From: Microbacterium sp. M28
GTDB taxonomy: Bacteria; Actinomycetota; Actinomycetes; Actinomycetales; Microbacteriaceae
Length of the DNA stretch: 64,000 nucleotides
Reading direction: 5' to 3'
Assembly (NCBI RefSeq): GCF_025836995.1
Contig: NZ_CP107546.1
Location: 2,356,001 to 2,420,000, forward strand
Made by a program: the position numbers and the translations under genes. The notes below the pieces were generated by a model, which was not told where the DNA came from, did not search any database, and saw only the letters and a list, made by a program, of their open reading frames with translations. Below are positions 47,445-57,056 of the stretch, piece after piece (positions within the stretch are counted from its first letter, which is position 1; every line of letters starts with the position of its first letter).

Positions 47445-49391
47445 ATGACCACCTCCCCTCGCCGGCGCAGACGCGTCCGCGCCGCGTGCATCGCCACTGC
47501 CGTGCTCGCCGGTGCGCTGTCGCCGCTCGCGGCGGCGGCCTCGCCTGTTCCGGCGGAGACGCCGCCGGCAAGCGACCGCGTCTTCCTCGCCGAGGACTTC
47601 GAATCCGGAAGCATCCCCGCCGGCTGGAACACCATCGCCGGGTCATGGAGCGTCCAGGACGGCGCACTCGTCGGAGTCGGCGGCGCGGAAGACGCCAAGC
47701 TCACCTTCGGTGAGCATCGCACGGACTTCGCCATCGACGTCGACGTTCGCTTCGATTCGGCCGCCAACAGCGCACGCTGGCTCTCGCTGCTGCTGGATGC
47801 TCCGTCGGACGGCTCGCACCCCTGGCAGCAGGCGGCGGTGCGCAACGGCTCATCGGCGGCGAACGGCGTCGAATTCGCGCAGCGCACGCCGGCGAACGGC
47901 TGGAACGTCACCGACACCGGCTCGACCGAAGCCGACATCGGACTCGGCACCTGGGCGCATCTGCGCGTCGAGGTGAACGACAACGTCGGCACCTGGTACA
48001 TCGACGGCGAGAAGGTCATGACCACGCGACAGCTCGTGCGCACCGCTGACGGAGTGCAGGGACTCATCGCGAACAACTCCCAGGTGCGCTTCGACAACCT
48101 CGTGCTCACCGAGATCGACCCGCTGCCGCCCATCTCGATCCGCGCACCCGGCGAGACCGGCGTCGTGGTCGGGCACCGGGGCAACTCGTCCGTGGCGCCC
48201 GAGAACACGATGCCGGCTTTCGTCTCGACGACCCGGTCGGGAGCGGACTACTTCGAGATCGACATCGCCCTCACCAAGGACGGCATCCCCGTGGTCATGC
48301 ACGACGGCACCGTCGACCGCACCACCGACGGCACCGGTGCGGTCAGCGCTCTCACCCTCGACGAGATCCGCGCGCTCGACGCGGGGTCGTGGTTCTCGCC
48401 CGCGTTCGCCGGAACGAAGGTGCCGACGTTCGACGAGGTGCTCACCTACGTGGCAGGCGGCGGTGCGGACGTCGTCATCGAATACAAGGGCGATTGGAAC
48501 GTCGATGACACGCGCATGACCGTCGACATGATCGAAGCCGCCGGTGTCGAGAACAAGGTCCTGGCACAGAGCTTCAGCGCCACCACCGTCGGCAACTTCG
48601 CCTCGGTGGCACCGGATCTGCCGCTGGCGTGGCTCACCGGAGGGATCGATCCGGCGATCATCGCCACGGCCGAACAGCTCGGCGCCGACGCCGTCAACCC
48701 CAGCAACGCGACGGCCGAGACCGTCAAGGCCGCGCATGACGCGGGGCTCGGTGTGTTCGTCTGGACGCAGAACAGCGCGACCGCATGGCAGTCGCTGACC
48801 GCCATGGGCGTGGACGGCATCATCACCGACCGTCCTGACGCCCTCGTGGGATGGATGCAGCGCTACAACCAGGCGCCGCCGACGACCGAACAGCCGCACC
48901 CGGGCGAGAACGAGCAGTCGCTGGCGGTCAGCGTGCCCGAGGCGAACCAGCCGTCCGGGGAGTTCACCTGGCGGTTCAGCTCGCAGGACGTCGTGTCGCT
49001 CGGCGAGGCGGCTCCGCTCGGCGACGGATATGTCGCCACCGGCGTGCTGAACGACATCGAGATCACCGACACCCGTGCGAACCCCGCGGCCCCCTGGACC
49101 CTGTCCGGTCAGGCCTCGGCGTTCGCCTCGGGTGCGGACTCCTTCGACTCCAGTGCCCTGGGGTGGACACCGCGCCTGAATGCCGAGGGCGCCGGCGCAG
49201 TGCCAGGGGCCCCCGTCTCGCCGGGGGTCGACGGCGGCCTGTCCCGCAGCGCCGTTCTCGTCTCGGCACCGAGCGACGAGTACAAGGGCGTCGAGACGGC
49301 GGTCGTCACAGCCGACCTCGACCTTCGTCTGCCGTTGGCGCAGGCAGCCGGCGACTACACGTCGACCCTCACCGTGACCGTCATCCAGTGA
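47445..49391 (+). CDS. Secreted glycerophosphodiester phosphodiesterase with C-terminal WxL-like domain
   Basis: 648 residues. An Arg-rich n-region, hydrophobic core and ALA-type site (LSPLAAAASPVP, about residue 33) form a signal peptide. Residues about 45-235 are a concanavalin-like domain (EDFESGSIPAGWNTIAGSWS, WYIDGEKV). Residues about 242-480 are a GDPD domain with VVGHRGNSSVAPENTMPAF, DYFEIDIALTKDGIPVVMHD and VFVWTQNSA. The last 155 residues resemble a WxL wall-binding domain, with PWTLSGQASAF and a terminal TSTLTVTVIQ strand. The enzyme probably cleaves glycerophosphodiesters or teichoic acids at the cell surface. ATG 47445; the next gene encodes a WxL partner. Confidence 0.88.
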   Translation: MTTSPRRRRRVRAACIATAVLAGALSPLAAAASPVPAETPPASDRVFLAEDFESGSIPAGWNTIAGSWSVQDGALVGVGGAEDAKLTFGEHRTDFAIDVDVRFDSAANSARWLSLLLDAPSDGSHPWQQAAVRNGSSAANGVEFAQRTPANGWNVTDTGSTEADIGLGTWAHLRVEVNDNVGTWYIDGEKVMTTRQLVRTADGVQGLIANNSQVRFDNLVLTEIDPLPPISIRAPGETGVVVGHRGNSSVAPENTMPAFVSTTRSGADYFEIDIALTKDGIPVVMHDGTVDRTTDGTGAVSALTLDEIRALDAGSWFSPAFAGTKVPTFDEVLTYVAGGGADVVIEYKGDWNVDDTRMTVDMIEAAGVENKVLAQSFSATTVGNFASVAPDLPLAWLTGGIDPAIIATAEQLGADAVNPSNATAETVKAAHDAGLGVFVWTQNSATAWQSLTAMGVDGIITDRPDALVGWMQRYNQAPPTTEQPHPGENEQSLAVSVPEANQPSGEFTWRFSSQDVVSLGEAAPLGDGYVATGVLNDIEITDTRANPAAPWTLSGQASAFASGADSFDSSALGWTPRLNAEGAGAVPGAPVSPGVDGGLSRSAVLVSAPSDEYKGVETAVVTADLDLRLPLAQAAGDYTSTLTVTVIQ

Positions 49392-49395
49392 TCGT

Positions 49396-49430
49396 GTGCA
49401 GGGCGCAGCCGCCTCGGCTGCGCCCTGCAC
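49396..49430. terminator. Perfect hairpin between the GDPD-WxL and DUF916 genes
   Basis: Exact 16-bp stem (GTGCAGGGCGCAGCCG and reverse complement) with a CCT loop, 4 bases after the first stop and 36 before the next start. It may partly terminate transcription or set the ratio of the two products; no T-run. Confidence 0.7.
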
Positions 49431-49465
49431 CGCATGCCTCACCGAATCCCCGAAAGGCTCCCACG

Positions 49466-50518
49466 ATGTCTCGATTCCTCCCCCGTCGTCCCGGTCTCGT
49501 CATCGGTGCCGGCGCCGCGGCGGCTCTGGTCCTGCTGACGACCGTCACGACGTCGGCGTTGAGTGCCCGCGCCGACACTCCCCTCGCTGCCTCCGCTGCC
49601 GCCGGCTCGGGCGACGTCGCGTGGAGCATGATGCCCGTCATCACCGACGTCGGCGAAGAGCGCAGCAACTTCAGTTACGCGCTCGAACCGGGCGCAGCCA
49701 TCGAGGATGCCGTCCTCGTGCGCAATTCCGGAGCCGCGGAGCTGACCCTCGGCGTGTACGGATCGGATGCCTACACCGATGATGCCGGCGCCCTCGACGT
49801 GTCCGCGGCCGAGGCCGGAGCCACCGGCGTCGGTGGCTGGATCACGGCAGAGGCGGCGAGCATCCGACTCGCCCCCGGCGAAGTCGTGCGACTGCCGTTC
49901 ACGGTGACCGTGCCGCCGGATGCGCAACCGGGAGAGCACGCGGGCGCACTGCTCACCGTGCGCGAGAGCGTCGGCGACACCGTATCCGTCGACATGCGCT
50001 ACGCCACACGCGTCACCGTGACCGTCGCCGGCGAACTGACCGCCGGATTCGCCGTCGATCGCCCTCAGGTCATGGTCTCGACCGGGTTCTGGCCGTGGGA
50101 CCGGGCCGTGGCCGCCGTCGATTACACCGTCCGCAACACCGGCAACACGCGCCTGTCCGCGGTCCAGCTCATCACCGCGCCCGGAGTGGAGCTCTACTCG
50201 ACACCCGACGCGGCATCCGGCTTCCGGAGCCTCGCGGAGCTGCTCCCGGATGCCGAAGTCGACGTCCACGCCGCCGTCGACGGGCTGTCCGCGTGGTCGC
50301 CGATCATCCCGGTCGAGGTGGCCGTGTCACCGACCGTGCTCGTCACGAACACCGACAGCCCGCCGACCGTCGCCCAGGAACGCGTGGCGCTCTCCGCTCT
50401 CGCGGTTGCGCCGGGGTGGTGGGTGCTGGCGGTCGGCGCCGGTCTGATCGTCTTCCTCGTGGCCCTCGTCGCGGTACGGACGCGGCGTCGCCCGACCACG
50501 GCCTCCGAGGGCTCCTGA
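49466..50518 (+). CDS. DUF916/WxL-partner-like surface protein
   Basis: 350 residues: signal peptide (about 1-38), an extracellular beta-sandwich with WSMMPVITDVGEERSNFSYA, LVRNSGAAELTLGVYGSD and the later VDYTVRNTGNTRLSAVQL repeat, then one C-terminal transmembrane helix (GWWVLAVGAGLIVFLVALVA) and an Arg-rich cytoplasmic end. This is the layout of DUF916 proteins, known partners of WxL proteins in Firmicutes. ATG 49466. It directly follows the GDPD-WxL gene and would anchor it to the membrane and wall. Confidence 0.82.
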   Translation: MSRFLPRRPGLVIGAGAAAALVLLTTVTTSALSARADTPLAASAAAGSGDVAWSMMPVITDVGEERSNFSYALEPGAAIEDAVLVRNSGAAELTLGVYGSDAYTDDAGALDVSAAEAGATGVGGWITAEAASIRLAPGEVVRLPFTVTVPPDAQPGEHAGALLTVRESVGDTVSVDMRYATRVTVTVAGELTAGFAVDRPQVMVSTGFWPWDRAVAAVDYTVRNTGNTRLSAVQLITAPGVELYSTPDAASGFRSLAELLPDAEVDVHAAVDGLSAWSPIIPVEVAVSPTVLVTNTDSPPTVAQERVALSALAVAPGWWVLAVGAGLIVFLVALVAVRTRRRPTTASEGS

Positions 50519-50535
50519 GCATCACGCGGACGCAA

Positions 50536-50565
50536 CGAAGGCCCGGGGTGGAGCCCGGGCCTTCG
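50536..50565. terminator. Bidirectional terminator
   Basis: Perfect 12-bp stem (CGAAGGCCCGGG and reverse complement) around a 6-base loop, between the DUF916 gene and convergent sucD; TCT follows on the plus strand. Confidence 0.8.
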
Positions 50566-50581
50566 TCTACAGCTTAGCGCG

Positions 50582-51484
50582 TCAGAGCGACTCGACGATC
50601 TCACGCATGAGCGCGGCGGTCTCGCTCGGCGTCTTGCCGACCTTCACACCGGCGGCCTCGAGGGCCTCCTTCTTCGCCTGCGCCGTGCCTGCCGAGCCGG
50701 AGACGATCGCGCCGGCGTGGCCCATCGTCTTGCCCTCGGGTGCGGTGAAGCCTGCGACGTAGCCGACGACCGGCTTGGTGACGTTCGCCTTGATGTAATC
50801 GGCGGCACGCTCCTCGGCGTCTCCGCCGATCTCACCGATCATGACGATCGCCTTGGTCTCGGGGTCGGCCTCGAACGCGGCGAGCGCGTCGATGTGCGTC
50901 GTGCCGATGACCGGGTCGCCGCCGATGCCGATGGCGGTGGAGAAGCCCAGGTCGCGCAGCTCGAACATCATCTGGTAGGTCAGCGTGCCCGACTTCGAGA
51001 CGAGGCCGATCGGACCCTTGCCGGTGATGTTGGCCGGCGTGATGCCGACCAGCGCCTCACCGGGCGTGATGATGCCGGGGCAGTTCGGGCCGATGATGCG
51101 GGTCTTGTTGCCCTTGGACTGCGCGTACGCCCAGGCCTCGGCGCTGTCACCGACGGGAACGCCCTCGGTGATGACGACCAGCAGCGGGATCTCGGCGTCG
51201 ATGGCCTCGATCATCGCGGCCTTGGTGAAGGCGCCGGGGACGAAGGCGATCGACACGTCGGCGCCGGTCTCCTTGATGGCTTCTTCGACCGAACCGAAGA
51301 CGGGCAGCTCGACGGGGTTGCCGTCCTTGTCCGTGTGCGAGACCGTCGTGCCTGCCTTGCGGGCGTTGACGCCGCCCACGACCTGCGTGCCGGCCTTCAG
51401 CATCAGCGCGGTGTGCTTGGTGCCCTCGCCGCCGGTGATGCCCTGGACGATGACCTTGGAGTCCTTGTTGAGGTAGATCGACAT
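50582..51484 (-). CDS. sucD: Succinyl-CoA ligase, alpha subunit
   Basis: With SucC converts succinyl-CoA to succinate with substrate-level NTP formation in the TCA cycle. 300 residues: CoA-binding [33 protein letters not shown], and the phosphohistidine loop [20 protein letters not shown] 51484, 18 bases after the sucC stop. Confidence 0.97.
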   Translation of the reverse strand: MSIYLNKDSKVIVQGITGGEGTKHTALMLKAGTQVVGGVNARKAGTTVSHTDKDGNPVELPVFGSVEEAIKETGADVSIAFVPGAFTKAAMIEAIDAEIPLLVVITEGVPVGDSAEAWAYAQSKGNKTRIIGPNCPGIITPGEALVGITPANITGKGPIGLVSKSGTLTYQMMFELRDLGFSTAIGIGGDPVIGTTHIDALAAFEADPETKAIVMIGEIGGDAEERAADYIKANVTKPVVGYVAGFTAPEGKTMGHAGAIVSGSAGTAQAKKEALEAAGVKVGKTPSETAALMREIVESL

Positions 51485-51502
51485 TTCTCTGATTCCTTCG
51501 TC

Positions 51503-52669
51503 TCAGGCGTTCGCCAGCTCAGCGGCCTTGTCGGCGCCCTCGTCCATCGTGGCCGCGAGGGTCACGAGCGGGTGCGCATACTCCGCGAGGATCGCGCGTC
51601 CCTCCTCGACGCGGTTGCCGTCGAGGCGGACGACCAGCGGCTTGGACGCCGTCGTGCCGAGCGTCTCGAGGGCGCCCTTGATGCCGTTCGCGACCGCGTC
51701 GCACGCCGTGATGCCGCCGAACACGTTCACGAACACGCTCTTGACCTGCGGGTCACCGAGGATGACGTCCAGACCGTTCGCCATGACCTCGGCCGACGCT
51801 CCGCCGCCGATGTCGAGGAAGTTGGCCGGCTTCACGCCGCCGTGGTTCTCACCGGCGTAGGCGACGACGTCGAGCGTCGACATGACAAGCCCTGCGCCGT
51901 TGCCGATGATGCCGACCTGGCCGTCGAGCTTGACGTAGTTCAGGCCGCTCTTCTTGGCCTTGGCCTCGAGGGGGTCCGCTGCATCCTTGTCCTCGAGCTC
52001 TTCGTGCTCGGGGTGGCGGATCTCGGAGGCGTTCTCGTCGAGCGTCACCTTGCCGTCGAGCGCGATGATGTCACCCGACTCGGTGCGCACCAGCGGGTTC
52101 ACCTCGACCAGCGTGGCGTCCTCGCCCTTGTAGACCTCGAAGAGCTTCACGAAGACGTCGGCGACCTTCTCGACGAGGTCCTCGGGGAAGTTCGCGGCGC
52201 GAGCGATCTCGATCGCCTTGTCCTTGTCGATGCCGGTCAGCGGGTTGACCTCGACGCGCGCGAGCGCCTCGGGCTTCTCGACGGCGAGCTGCTCGATCTC
52301 CATGCCGCCCTCGACGGAGCACAGCGAGAGGTAGGAGCGGTTGGCGCGGTCCAGGAGCACGGAGAAGTAGAACTCCTCGGCGATCGCCGCACCCTGCGCG
52401 ACCATGACGCGCTTGACGACGTGACCCTTGATGTCCAGTCCGAGGATGGCCTTGGCCGCCTCGTAGGCCTCGTCGGGAGTCTTGGCGACCTTCACGCCAC
52501 CGGCCTTGCCGCGGCCGCCTGTCTTGACCTGAGCCTTGACGACGACCACACCGCCGATCTTCTCGGCTGCCGCTTTCACCTCCTCAGGAGTGTCCGCGAC
52601 GATGCCGGCGAGAACCGGCACTCCGTACTTCTCGAAAAGGTCTCGTGCCTGGTACTCGTAGAGATCCAC
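51503..52669 (-). CDS. sucC: Succinyl-CoA ligase, beta subunit
   Basis: Nucleotide-binding subunit of succinyl-CoA ligase, 388 residues. ATP-grasp opening [58 protein letters not shown] and the C-terminal [16 protein letters not shown] loop. I start at GTG 52669, the standard N-terminus with AAGGA upstream; the 33 further upstream open codons lack similarity. First gene of sucCD, divergent from a TetR gene. Confidence 0.97.
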   Translation of the reverse strand: MDLYEYQARDLFEKYGVPVLAGIVADTPEEVKAAAEKIGGVVVVKAQVKTGGRGKAGGVKVAKTPDEAYEAAKAILGLDIKGHVVKRVMVAQGAAIAEEFYFSVLLDRANRSYLSLCSVEGGMEIEQLAVEKPEALARVEVNPLTGIDKDKAIEIARAANFPEDLVEKVADVFVKLFEVYKGEDATLVEVNPLVRTESGDIIALDGKVTLDENASEIRHPEHEELEDKDAADPLEAKAKKSGLNYVKLDGQVGIIGNGAGLVMSTLDVVAYAGENHGGVKPANFLDIGGGASAEVMANGLDVILGDPQVKSVFVNVFGGITACDAVANGIKGALETLGTTASKPLVVRLDGNRVEEGRAILAEYAHPLVTLAATMDEGADKAAELANA

Positions 52670-52799
52670 GTGCAGTCCTTCGCTGGTTGCGGCGGGTGGG
52701 ACGCGACAAGAATGTCGGTTGCCGATAGATGAATCGACCCGATCCCCCAGCCTACTACCGTCTGTCATCAGCCTTTCGCGCCGGTCTAGGCTTCTCGCT

Positions 52800-53462
52800 A
52801 TGCACGAATCCGCAGAACCGCGCTCCGCCGTCGTCGCCGCTGCGCTCGAACTGTTCCAGGCGCAGGGCTACGACCAGACCTCCGTGGAGCAGATCGCGAG
52901 GGCCGCCGGCGTGAGCCGGTCGACCTTCTTCCGCCAGTTCGGTGGCAAGGAGGATGTGGTCTTCGCCGACCACGAGGTTCTTCTGGAGGAGCTGCGCGCA
53001 TTCCTCGCCGAGGGCCACGGCGACCCCTGGGCCGCGGTGTGCGAGGCATCCGAGCGGGTCTACGCGCACTTCGCGCACGACCCCGAGATGGCGCGGCAGC
53101 GCTATCAGATCGTGCGGCAGGTGCCGGCGCTGCGCGAGCGCGAGATCATCACGGTGTTCCGATACGAGCGGCTGTTCGACGAGTACCTGCGCCAGGCGAT
53201 GCCCGGCATCGATCCGCTGGATGCGGTGGGTTTCGCCGCTCTGGTCACGGCCGTCCACAATCATGTGCTGCGCCGTCTGCTGCGCGAGGCCAAGAAGGTT
53301 CCGGTGTCGACGCTGCAGTCGGCCCTCGTCGACGTGAGGCGTCGCTACGGGGTCGCGGCCGATGCCGCCGAGTCCGCCGCGGACGATCTCGTCGTGGCCG
53401 TGTTCCCGCGGTCGATGCCGACGGCGGAGGTCACCCGGCGTCTGGGAGCCCGGCTCGGCTGA
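52800..53462 (+). CDS. TetR family transcriptional regulator
   Basis: 220 residues. Canonical HTH at about 9-55 ([20 protein letters not shown] then [20 protein letters not shown]) and a helical C-terminal domain with [19 protein letters not shown] 52800. It is 55 bases before an acyl-CoA dehydrogenase gene on the same strand, so it may control fatty-acid or branched-chain acyl-CoA oxidation. No distinct palindrome is clear in the 130-base gap to sucC. Confidence 0.9.
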   Translation: MHESAEPRSAVVAAALELFQAQGYDQTSVEQIARAAGVSRSTFFRQFGGKEDVVFADHEVLLEELRAFLAEGHGDPWAAVCEASERVYAHFAHDPEMARQRYQIVRQVPALREREIITVFRYERLFDEYLRQAMPGIDPLDAVGFAALVTAVHNHVLRRLLREAKKVPVSTLQSALVDVRRRYGVAADAAESAADDLVVAVFPRSMPTAEVTRRLGARLG

Positions 53463-53517
53463 GACTCGGTGCCCTCTGACGTGAAACCGAGTGCCGTCGC
53501 GCGATAGAGTGGCGCGC

Positions 53518-54753
53518 ATGAGCGACGAAGCCCCCACCTTCCCCGGCGAGCGCGCAGGCGGCTATGACACGACGAGCCGCCGCGACAGCGACTACTACGC
53601 GGTCTTCGCCGACATCCCCGCCGCCGACCGCGCGGCGTGGGATCGCGCGAAGGCGTACATCGATGAGGTCGGCCCTCGGATGACGGATGCCTGGGATCGC
53701 GGCGAGTACCCGCTCGACATCGCGCGGCGCATGGGCGAGATGGATCTGGTCGTCGACGGCATCGAGCATCCGGCGCTGACGCGCTTCTCGCCGCTGGCCG
53801 CCGGTCTGGTCAACATGGAGATATCCCGCGGCGACGGCTCCCTCGGCACCGTGCTCGCCGTGCAGGGCGGCCTGGCGCTGCGCACGCTGGCGCTGTTCGG
53901 CAGCGAGGGCCAGCAGGCGCGGTGGCTGACCGCGCTGGCGGACGGCTCGGTGCTCGGCTCGTTCGCACTGACGGAACCGGATCACGGCTCGGACTCGGTG
54001 TCACTGGAGACCGTGGCGCGTCGCGACGGAGACGAGTGGGTCATCCGCGGCGCGAAGAAGTGGATCGGCAACGGAGCGTCCGGCGGCATCACGTTCGTGT
54101 GGGCCAGAGTCGACGACCCCGGCGCCGACGAGCACGGCGCCGTGCGCTGCTTCCTCGTCGAGCAGGAGACCCCTGGCTACGCGGGTACGGTCATCCCCGG
54201 AAAGGGATCGCTGCGCGGCATCCATCAGGCGCTGATCCGTCTCGACGACGTGCGGGTTGCGCTGGATGCCGTGCTCCCGGGGACCCGCAGCTTCAAGGAC
54301 GCCTCGACGGTGCTGTATGCGACGCGCTCCGGCGTGGCGTGGTCGGCGCTCGGCCACGCCACGGCCTGCTACGAGGCCGCGCTTTCGTATGCGATGCAGC
54401 GCGTGCAGTTCGGCAAGCCGCTCGCGAAGTTCCAGATGGTGCAGGAGCGTCTGACCCACATGCTCGAGGACCTCACCGCGATGCAGCTGTACTGCCGCCG
54501 CCTCGCCGACCTCGAGACGGCGGGTGAGCTGCGGCCGACCCAGGCGTCGCTCGCGAAGTTCCACAACACGCGTGCCGCGAGGCGGATCGCGTCGACGGCG
54601 CGCGACCTGCTCGGCGGCAACGGCATCCTGCTCGAGAACGGCGTGATCCAGCACATGGCCGACATCGAGGCGATCCACACCTACGAGGGCACCGAGAGCG
54701 TGCAGGCGCTGCTGCTCGGCCGCGACATCACCGGGATGAGCGCGTTCGCCTGA
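53518..54753 (+). CDS. Acyl-CoA dehydrogenase
   Basis: FAD enzyme oxidising acyl-CoA to enoyl-CoA. 411 residues: N-terminal helical domain, FALTEPDHGSDSVSLETVAR and GAKKWIGNGASGGITFVWAR in the FAD/substrate domain, C-terminal helices with RVQFGKPLAKFQMVQERL and HTYEGTESVQALLLGRDITG, where the Glu is in the position used as base by glutaryl-CoA-type enzymes. I choose ATG 53518; an in-frame start at 53491 adds nine residues of non-family sequence. Substrate chain not readable. Confidence 0.92.
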   Translation: MSDEAPTFPGERAGGYDTTSRRDSDYYAVFADIPAADRAAWDRAKAYIDEVGPRMTDAWDRGEYPLDIARRMGEMDLVVDGIEHPALTRFSPLAAGLVNMEISRGDGSLGTVLAVQGGLALRTLALFGSEGQQARWLTALADGSVLGSFALTEPDHGSDSVSLETVARRDGDEWVIRGAKKWIGNGASGGITFVWARVDDPGADEHGAVRCFLVEQETPGYAGTVIPGKGSLRGIHQALIRLDDVRVALDAVLPGTRSFKDASTVLYATRSGVAWSALGHATACYEAALSYAMQRVQFGKPLAKFQMVQERLTHMLEDLTAMQLYCRRLADLETAGELRPTQASLAKFHNTRAARRIASTARDLLGGNGILLENGVIQHMADIEAIHTYEGTESVQALLLGRDITGMSAFA

Positions 54754-54771
54754 GCGCCGCGAGCCTGCGCC

Positions 54772-55329
54772 TCAGCGCTCGCCCGCCATCCGGTACTCAC
54801 CGGATTCCAGGCGTCCGATGAGCGCACGGGTCCATTCGAGGGCACTGTCCGCCGTGTGAGCCCAGAGGCGGATCGCCTCGACGTGATGCTGCCAGTCGGC
54901 ATCGGGTTCGAGCTCGTACGGCCCGACGACCCGCGCGCGCCAATCCAGGTACCGCTGCACTCGCGCGTGCAGCAGCTCCAGCGCACGCTCTCTCGTCAGC
55001 TCGGTCATGAAGCCGATGCCTGCGATCGTCATCGTGAGGTCCGCCCTGTCGGAGCTGAGCGCGCTCTCGAGCAGGCTGCGGAATGCCGCTTCGCCGCGTT
55101 CCGTGATCGAATACGTGATCCGCGCCGGTCCGGCATCCGCTGTTTCCGCCTCCTCCTGGCGGAGCAGACCCTCCGCATGCAGCTTCTTGAGGCCGTGATA
55201 GATCGACCCCTGTTGGACGCTGCCCCAGAGCTGGACCCCCCACGACTCCAGATCGCGGCGCACCTGATAGCCGTGGGCGCGGCCGCGCTCACGCACGGCT
55301 CCGAGCAGCAGCAGTCGAGTCGCGGTCAC
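54772..55329 (-). CDS. PadR family transcriptional regulator
   Basis: 185 residues: PadR winged helix (about 1-85) with LLLLGAVRERGRAHGYQVRR and the QQGSIYHGLKKLHAEGLL recognition helix, then a C-terminal coiled dimerisation region (Vir-type). ATG 55329. Divergent from the NAD(P)-binding protein gene, its likely target. The gap holds CCGGCC/GGCCGG arms and a TACTAT -10-like box facing the target gene. Confidence 0.92.
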   Translation of the reverse strand: MTATRLLLLGAVRERGRAHGYQVRRDLESWGVQLWGSVQQGSIYHGLKKLHAEGLLRQEEAETADAGPARITYSITERGEAAFRSLLESALSSDRADLTMTIAGIGFMTELTRERALELLHARVQRYLDWRARVVGPYELEPDADWQHHVEAIRLWAHTADSALEWTRALIGRLESGEYRMAGER

Positions 55330-55436
55330 CGTCTCATCCTGTCTGTCGTGGTGCCGGCCGGGAAATCATGGCCGGTAGTCAAACTGTACTATGGACGCAA
55401 GCGCTGACCGCACGGGCAACCACCGGAGGAGAGCAG

Positions 55437-56084
55437 ATGCATATCGTCGTCATCGGAGCGAACGGAAGAACAGGGCGGCACGTCGTTCGGCAGGCACGGC
55501 ACGACGGCCACCGGGTCACGGCTGTCGTCCGTGATCCGGGCGCCGCAGAGCTGACGGCAGGCGTCGAGATCATTCGAGCCGACGTCGTCGGCGGAGCGGA
55601 CTTCGAGTTTCCCGCCGGCGCGGACGTGGTGATCTCCACGCTCGGGAAGAACTCGCCTCGTGACCGCACGCCTGTGTGCACCGTCGGGACCGAACGCGTC
55701 ATGGCCGCGATGCGACGAGCCGGAATCGGTCGACTGGTCGCCACCTCCGCGTCCCCCGTGCTGCGGCGTGCCAACGGTGAACCGTTCTGGTTCCGGGCGA
55801 CGGTGCGCCCGATCGTCCGGTGGTCGGGCAGGCACATCTACGCGGACTTGGAGGACATGGAACACTCGCTGCGGCAGTCCGACGGTGTCGTCGCCTGGAC
55901 CATCGTCCGACCGGGCTATCTCGTCGACCAGCCAGGCGGCGCGTACGAACTGGTCGAGGAGTCGAATGCGATGGGCGTCGTCCACCGCGCCGATCTGGCC
56001 AGGGCCCTGTTGGACGTCGCCGGCCGTCCGCATGCCGCCGGGATCTCGTACGGGATCGCCAGCCGACCGGAGGCACGCTCGTGA
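55437..56084 (+). CDS. NAD(P)-binding protein, NmrA/SDR-like
   Basis: 215 residues of an atypical short-chain dehydrogenase fold. The opening HIVVIGANGRTGRHVVRQAR is a dinucleotide-binding GxxGxxG loop; GRLVATSASPVLRR and WTIVRPGYLVDQPGGAYEL fit NmrA/BVR-B-like proteins that act as NAD(P)H-dependent reductases or redox sensors. ATG 55437 behind GGAGGAG. First of two genes with a GTGA overlap to the next, and divergent from PadR. Confidence 0.88.
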   Translation: MHIVVIGANGRTGRHVVRQARHDGHRVTAVVRDPGAAELTAGVEIIRADVVGGADFEFPAGADVVISTLGKNSPRDRTPVCTVGTERVMAAMRRAGIGRLVATSASPVLRRANGEPFWFRATVRPIVRWSGRHIYADLEDMEHSLRQSDGVVAWTIVRPGYLVDQPGGAYELVEESNAMGVVHRADLARALLDVAGRPHAAGISYGIASRPEARS

Positions 56085-56473
56085 GCGACCAGCAGCGACA
56101 CCCGTCCGGCTCCCGTCTCACCCGAATCGGCATCGTCGCCGACGGAAGCTTCAAGCTCGTGGTCGCGGCCGCCTACGCCGTGTTCAACGCGCCGCTTGCG
56201 AGCGCACTGGGGGTCGCCCCGTGGATCGTCTCCCTCACGGCGATGCTGGTGGCGGCATCCGGCATCGTCGAGATCGTCATCAGCGGTCGCGCCGAGCGTC
56301 GCCACGTCTTCCTGCTCGCGGCATACGACTCCGTCTGGGTCGTGGTCTCGGCGGTGACGCTCCTCATGGCAAGCCTCGGAATCGCGGAGTCGGCGATCGC
56401 CTGGTTCGTCTTCCAGGCCATCGCATCGATCATCCTCGCCGTGCTGTTCCTGATCGCACGCACGCGTCCCTGA
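56081..56473 (+). CDS. Hypothetical membrane protein
   Basis: 130 residues with four hydrophobic helices (FKLVVAAAYAVFNAPLA, WIVSLTAMLVAASGIVEIVI, VFLLAAYDSVWVVVSAVTLL, AWFVFQAIASIILAVLFLI). GTG 56081 overlaps the preceding stop (GTGA), so it is translationally coupled to the NmrA-like gene and belongs to the PadR-controlled unit. I recognise no specific family. Confidence 0.75.
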   Translation: MSDQQRHPSGSRLTRIGIVADGSFKLVVAAAYAVFNAPLASALGVAPWIVSLTAMLVAASGIVEIVISGRAERRHVFLLAAYDSVWVVVSAVTLLMASLGIAESAIAWFVFQAIASIILAVLFLIARTRP

Positions 56474-56478
56474 TCGGC

Positions 56479-56991
56479 TCAGCCGGTGCAGCCGCAGGCG
56501 CCCGAGGGACCCTTCACCATGAAGCAGACGTCGCACACGCCGTAGTCGCGTTCTTCGAGCTTGGTCGCGCGCACCGGCCGTGCGGCGGTCGCCACCCGAG
56601 GCGCCGACGGCTTGTTCGAGCCGGGCGTGCGCTTGGTGGAGGCCTTCAGCGGCGTCGTCTCGGCGTAAGCGCTCGGGTGCGTGACGAAGAAGTACGGCGC
56701 ACGCCCCTCACTCGGCTGCAGTCGCAGCATGGTGGAGCCCACGACGATCTGCTCCCACGACTCGAAGCCGTTGGTGTACGTCTTGCCGATGTGCAGCGGT
56801 GCACCCTCGCCGACTCTGACCGCCTCGATGTAGCGGCCGCGGTCGATGAAGGACGAGATGCCGACGGCATCCGTGATGGACGTGATGAATGCATGGTTCG
56901 CCGGGTCGATCCGATGCGCACGCAACGCCTCGGGGAGATTGCGGTACGGACGGGAGGTGCCTGCGGGGGTCGGCCCCTGTACTTCGTTCAT
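56479..56991 (-). CDS. Hypothetical protein with C-terminal cysteine cluster
   Basis: 170 residues, soluble. The middle has DRGRYIEAVRVGEGAPLHIG and FESWEQIVVGSTMLRL strands; a Lys/Ala/Pro-rich linker leads to a C-terminal cysteine cluster CDVCFMVKGPSGACGC (four Cys, C-x2-C-x8-C-x-C), a possible metal site. I start at ATG 56991, although its GGAGGT lies only one to two bases upstream; GTG 57027 is an alternative adding 12 residues. Divergent from the flavoprotein gene. Function unknown. Confidence 0.6.
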   Translation of the reverse strand: MNEVQGPTPAGTSRPYRNLPEALRAHRIDPANHAFITSITDAVGISSFIDRGRYIEAVRVGEGAPLHIGKTYTNGFESWEQIVVGSTMLRLQPSEGRAPYFFVTHPSAYAETTPLKASTKRTPGSNKPSAPRVATAARPVRATKLEERDYGVCDVCFMVKGPSGACGCTG

Positions 56992-57056
56992 TACCTCCAG
57001 GATCTCACGCGCAGAGGTATCGCACACACCATTGTCCGGCGTGCAAGACTTGCCCC

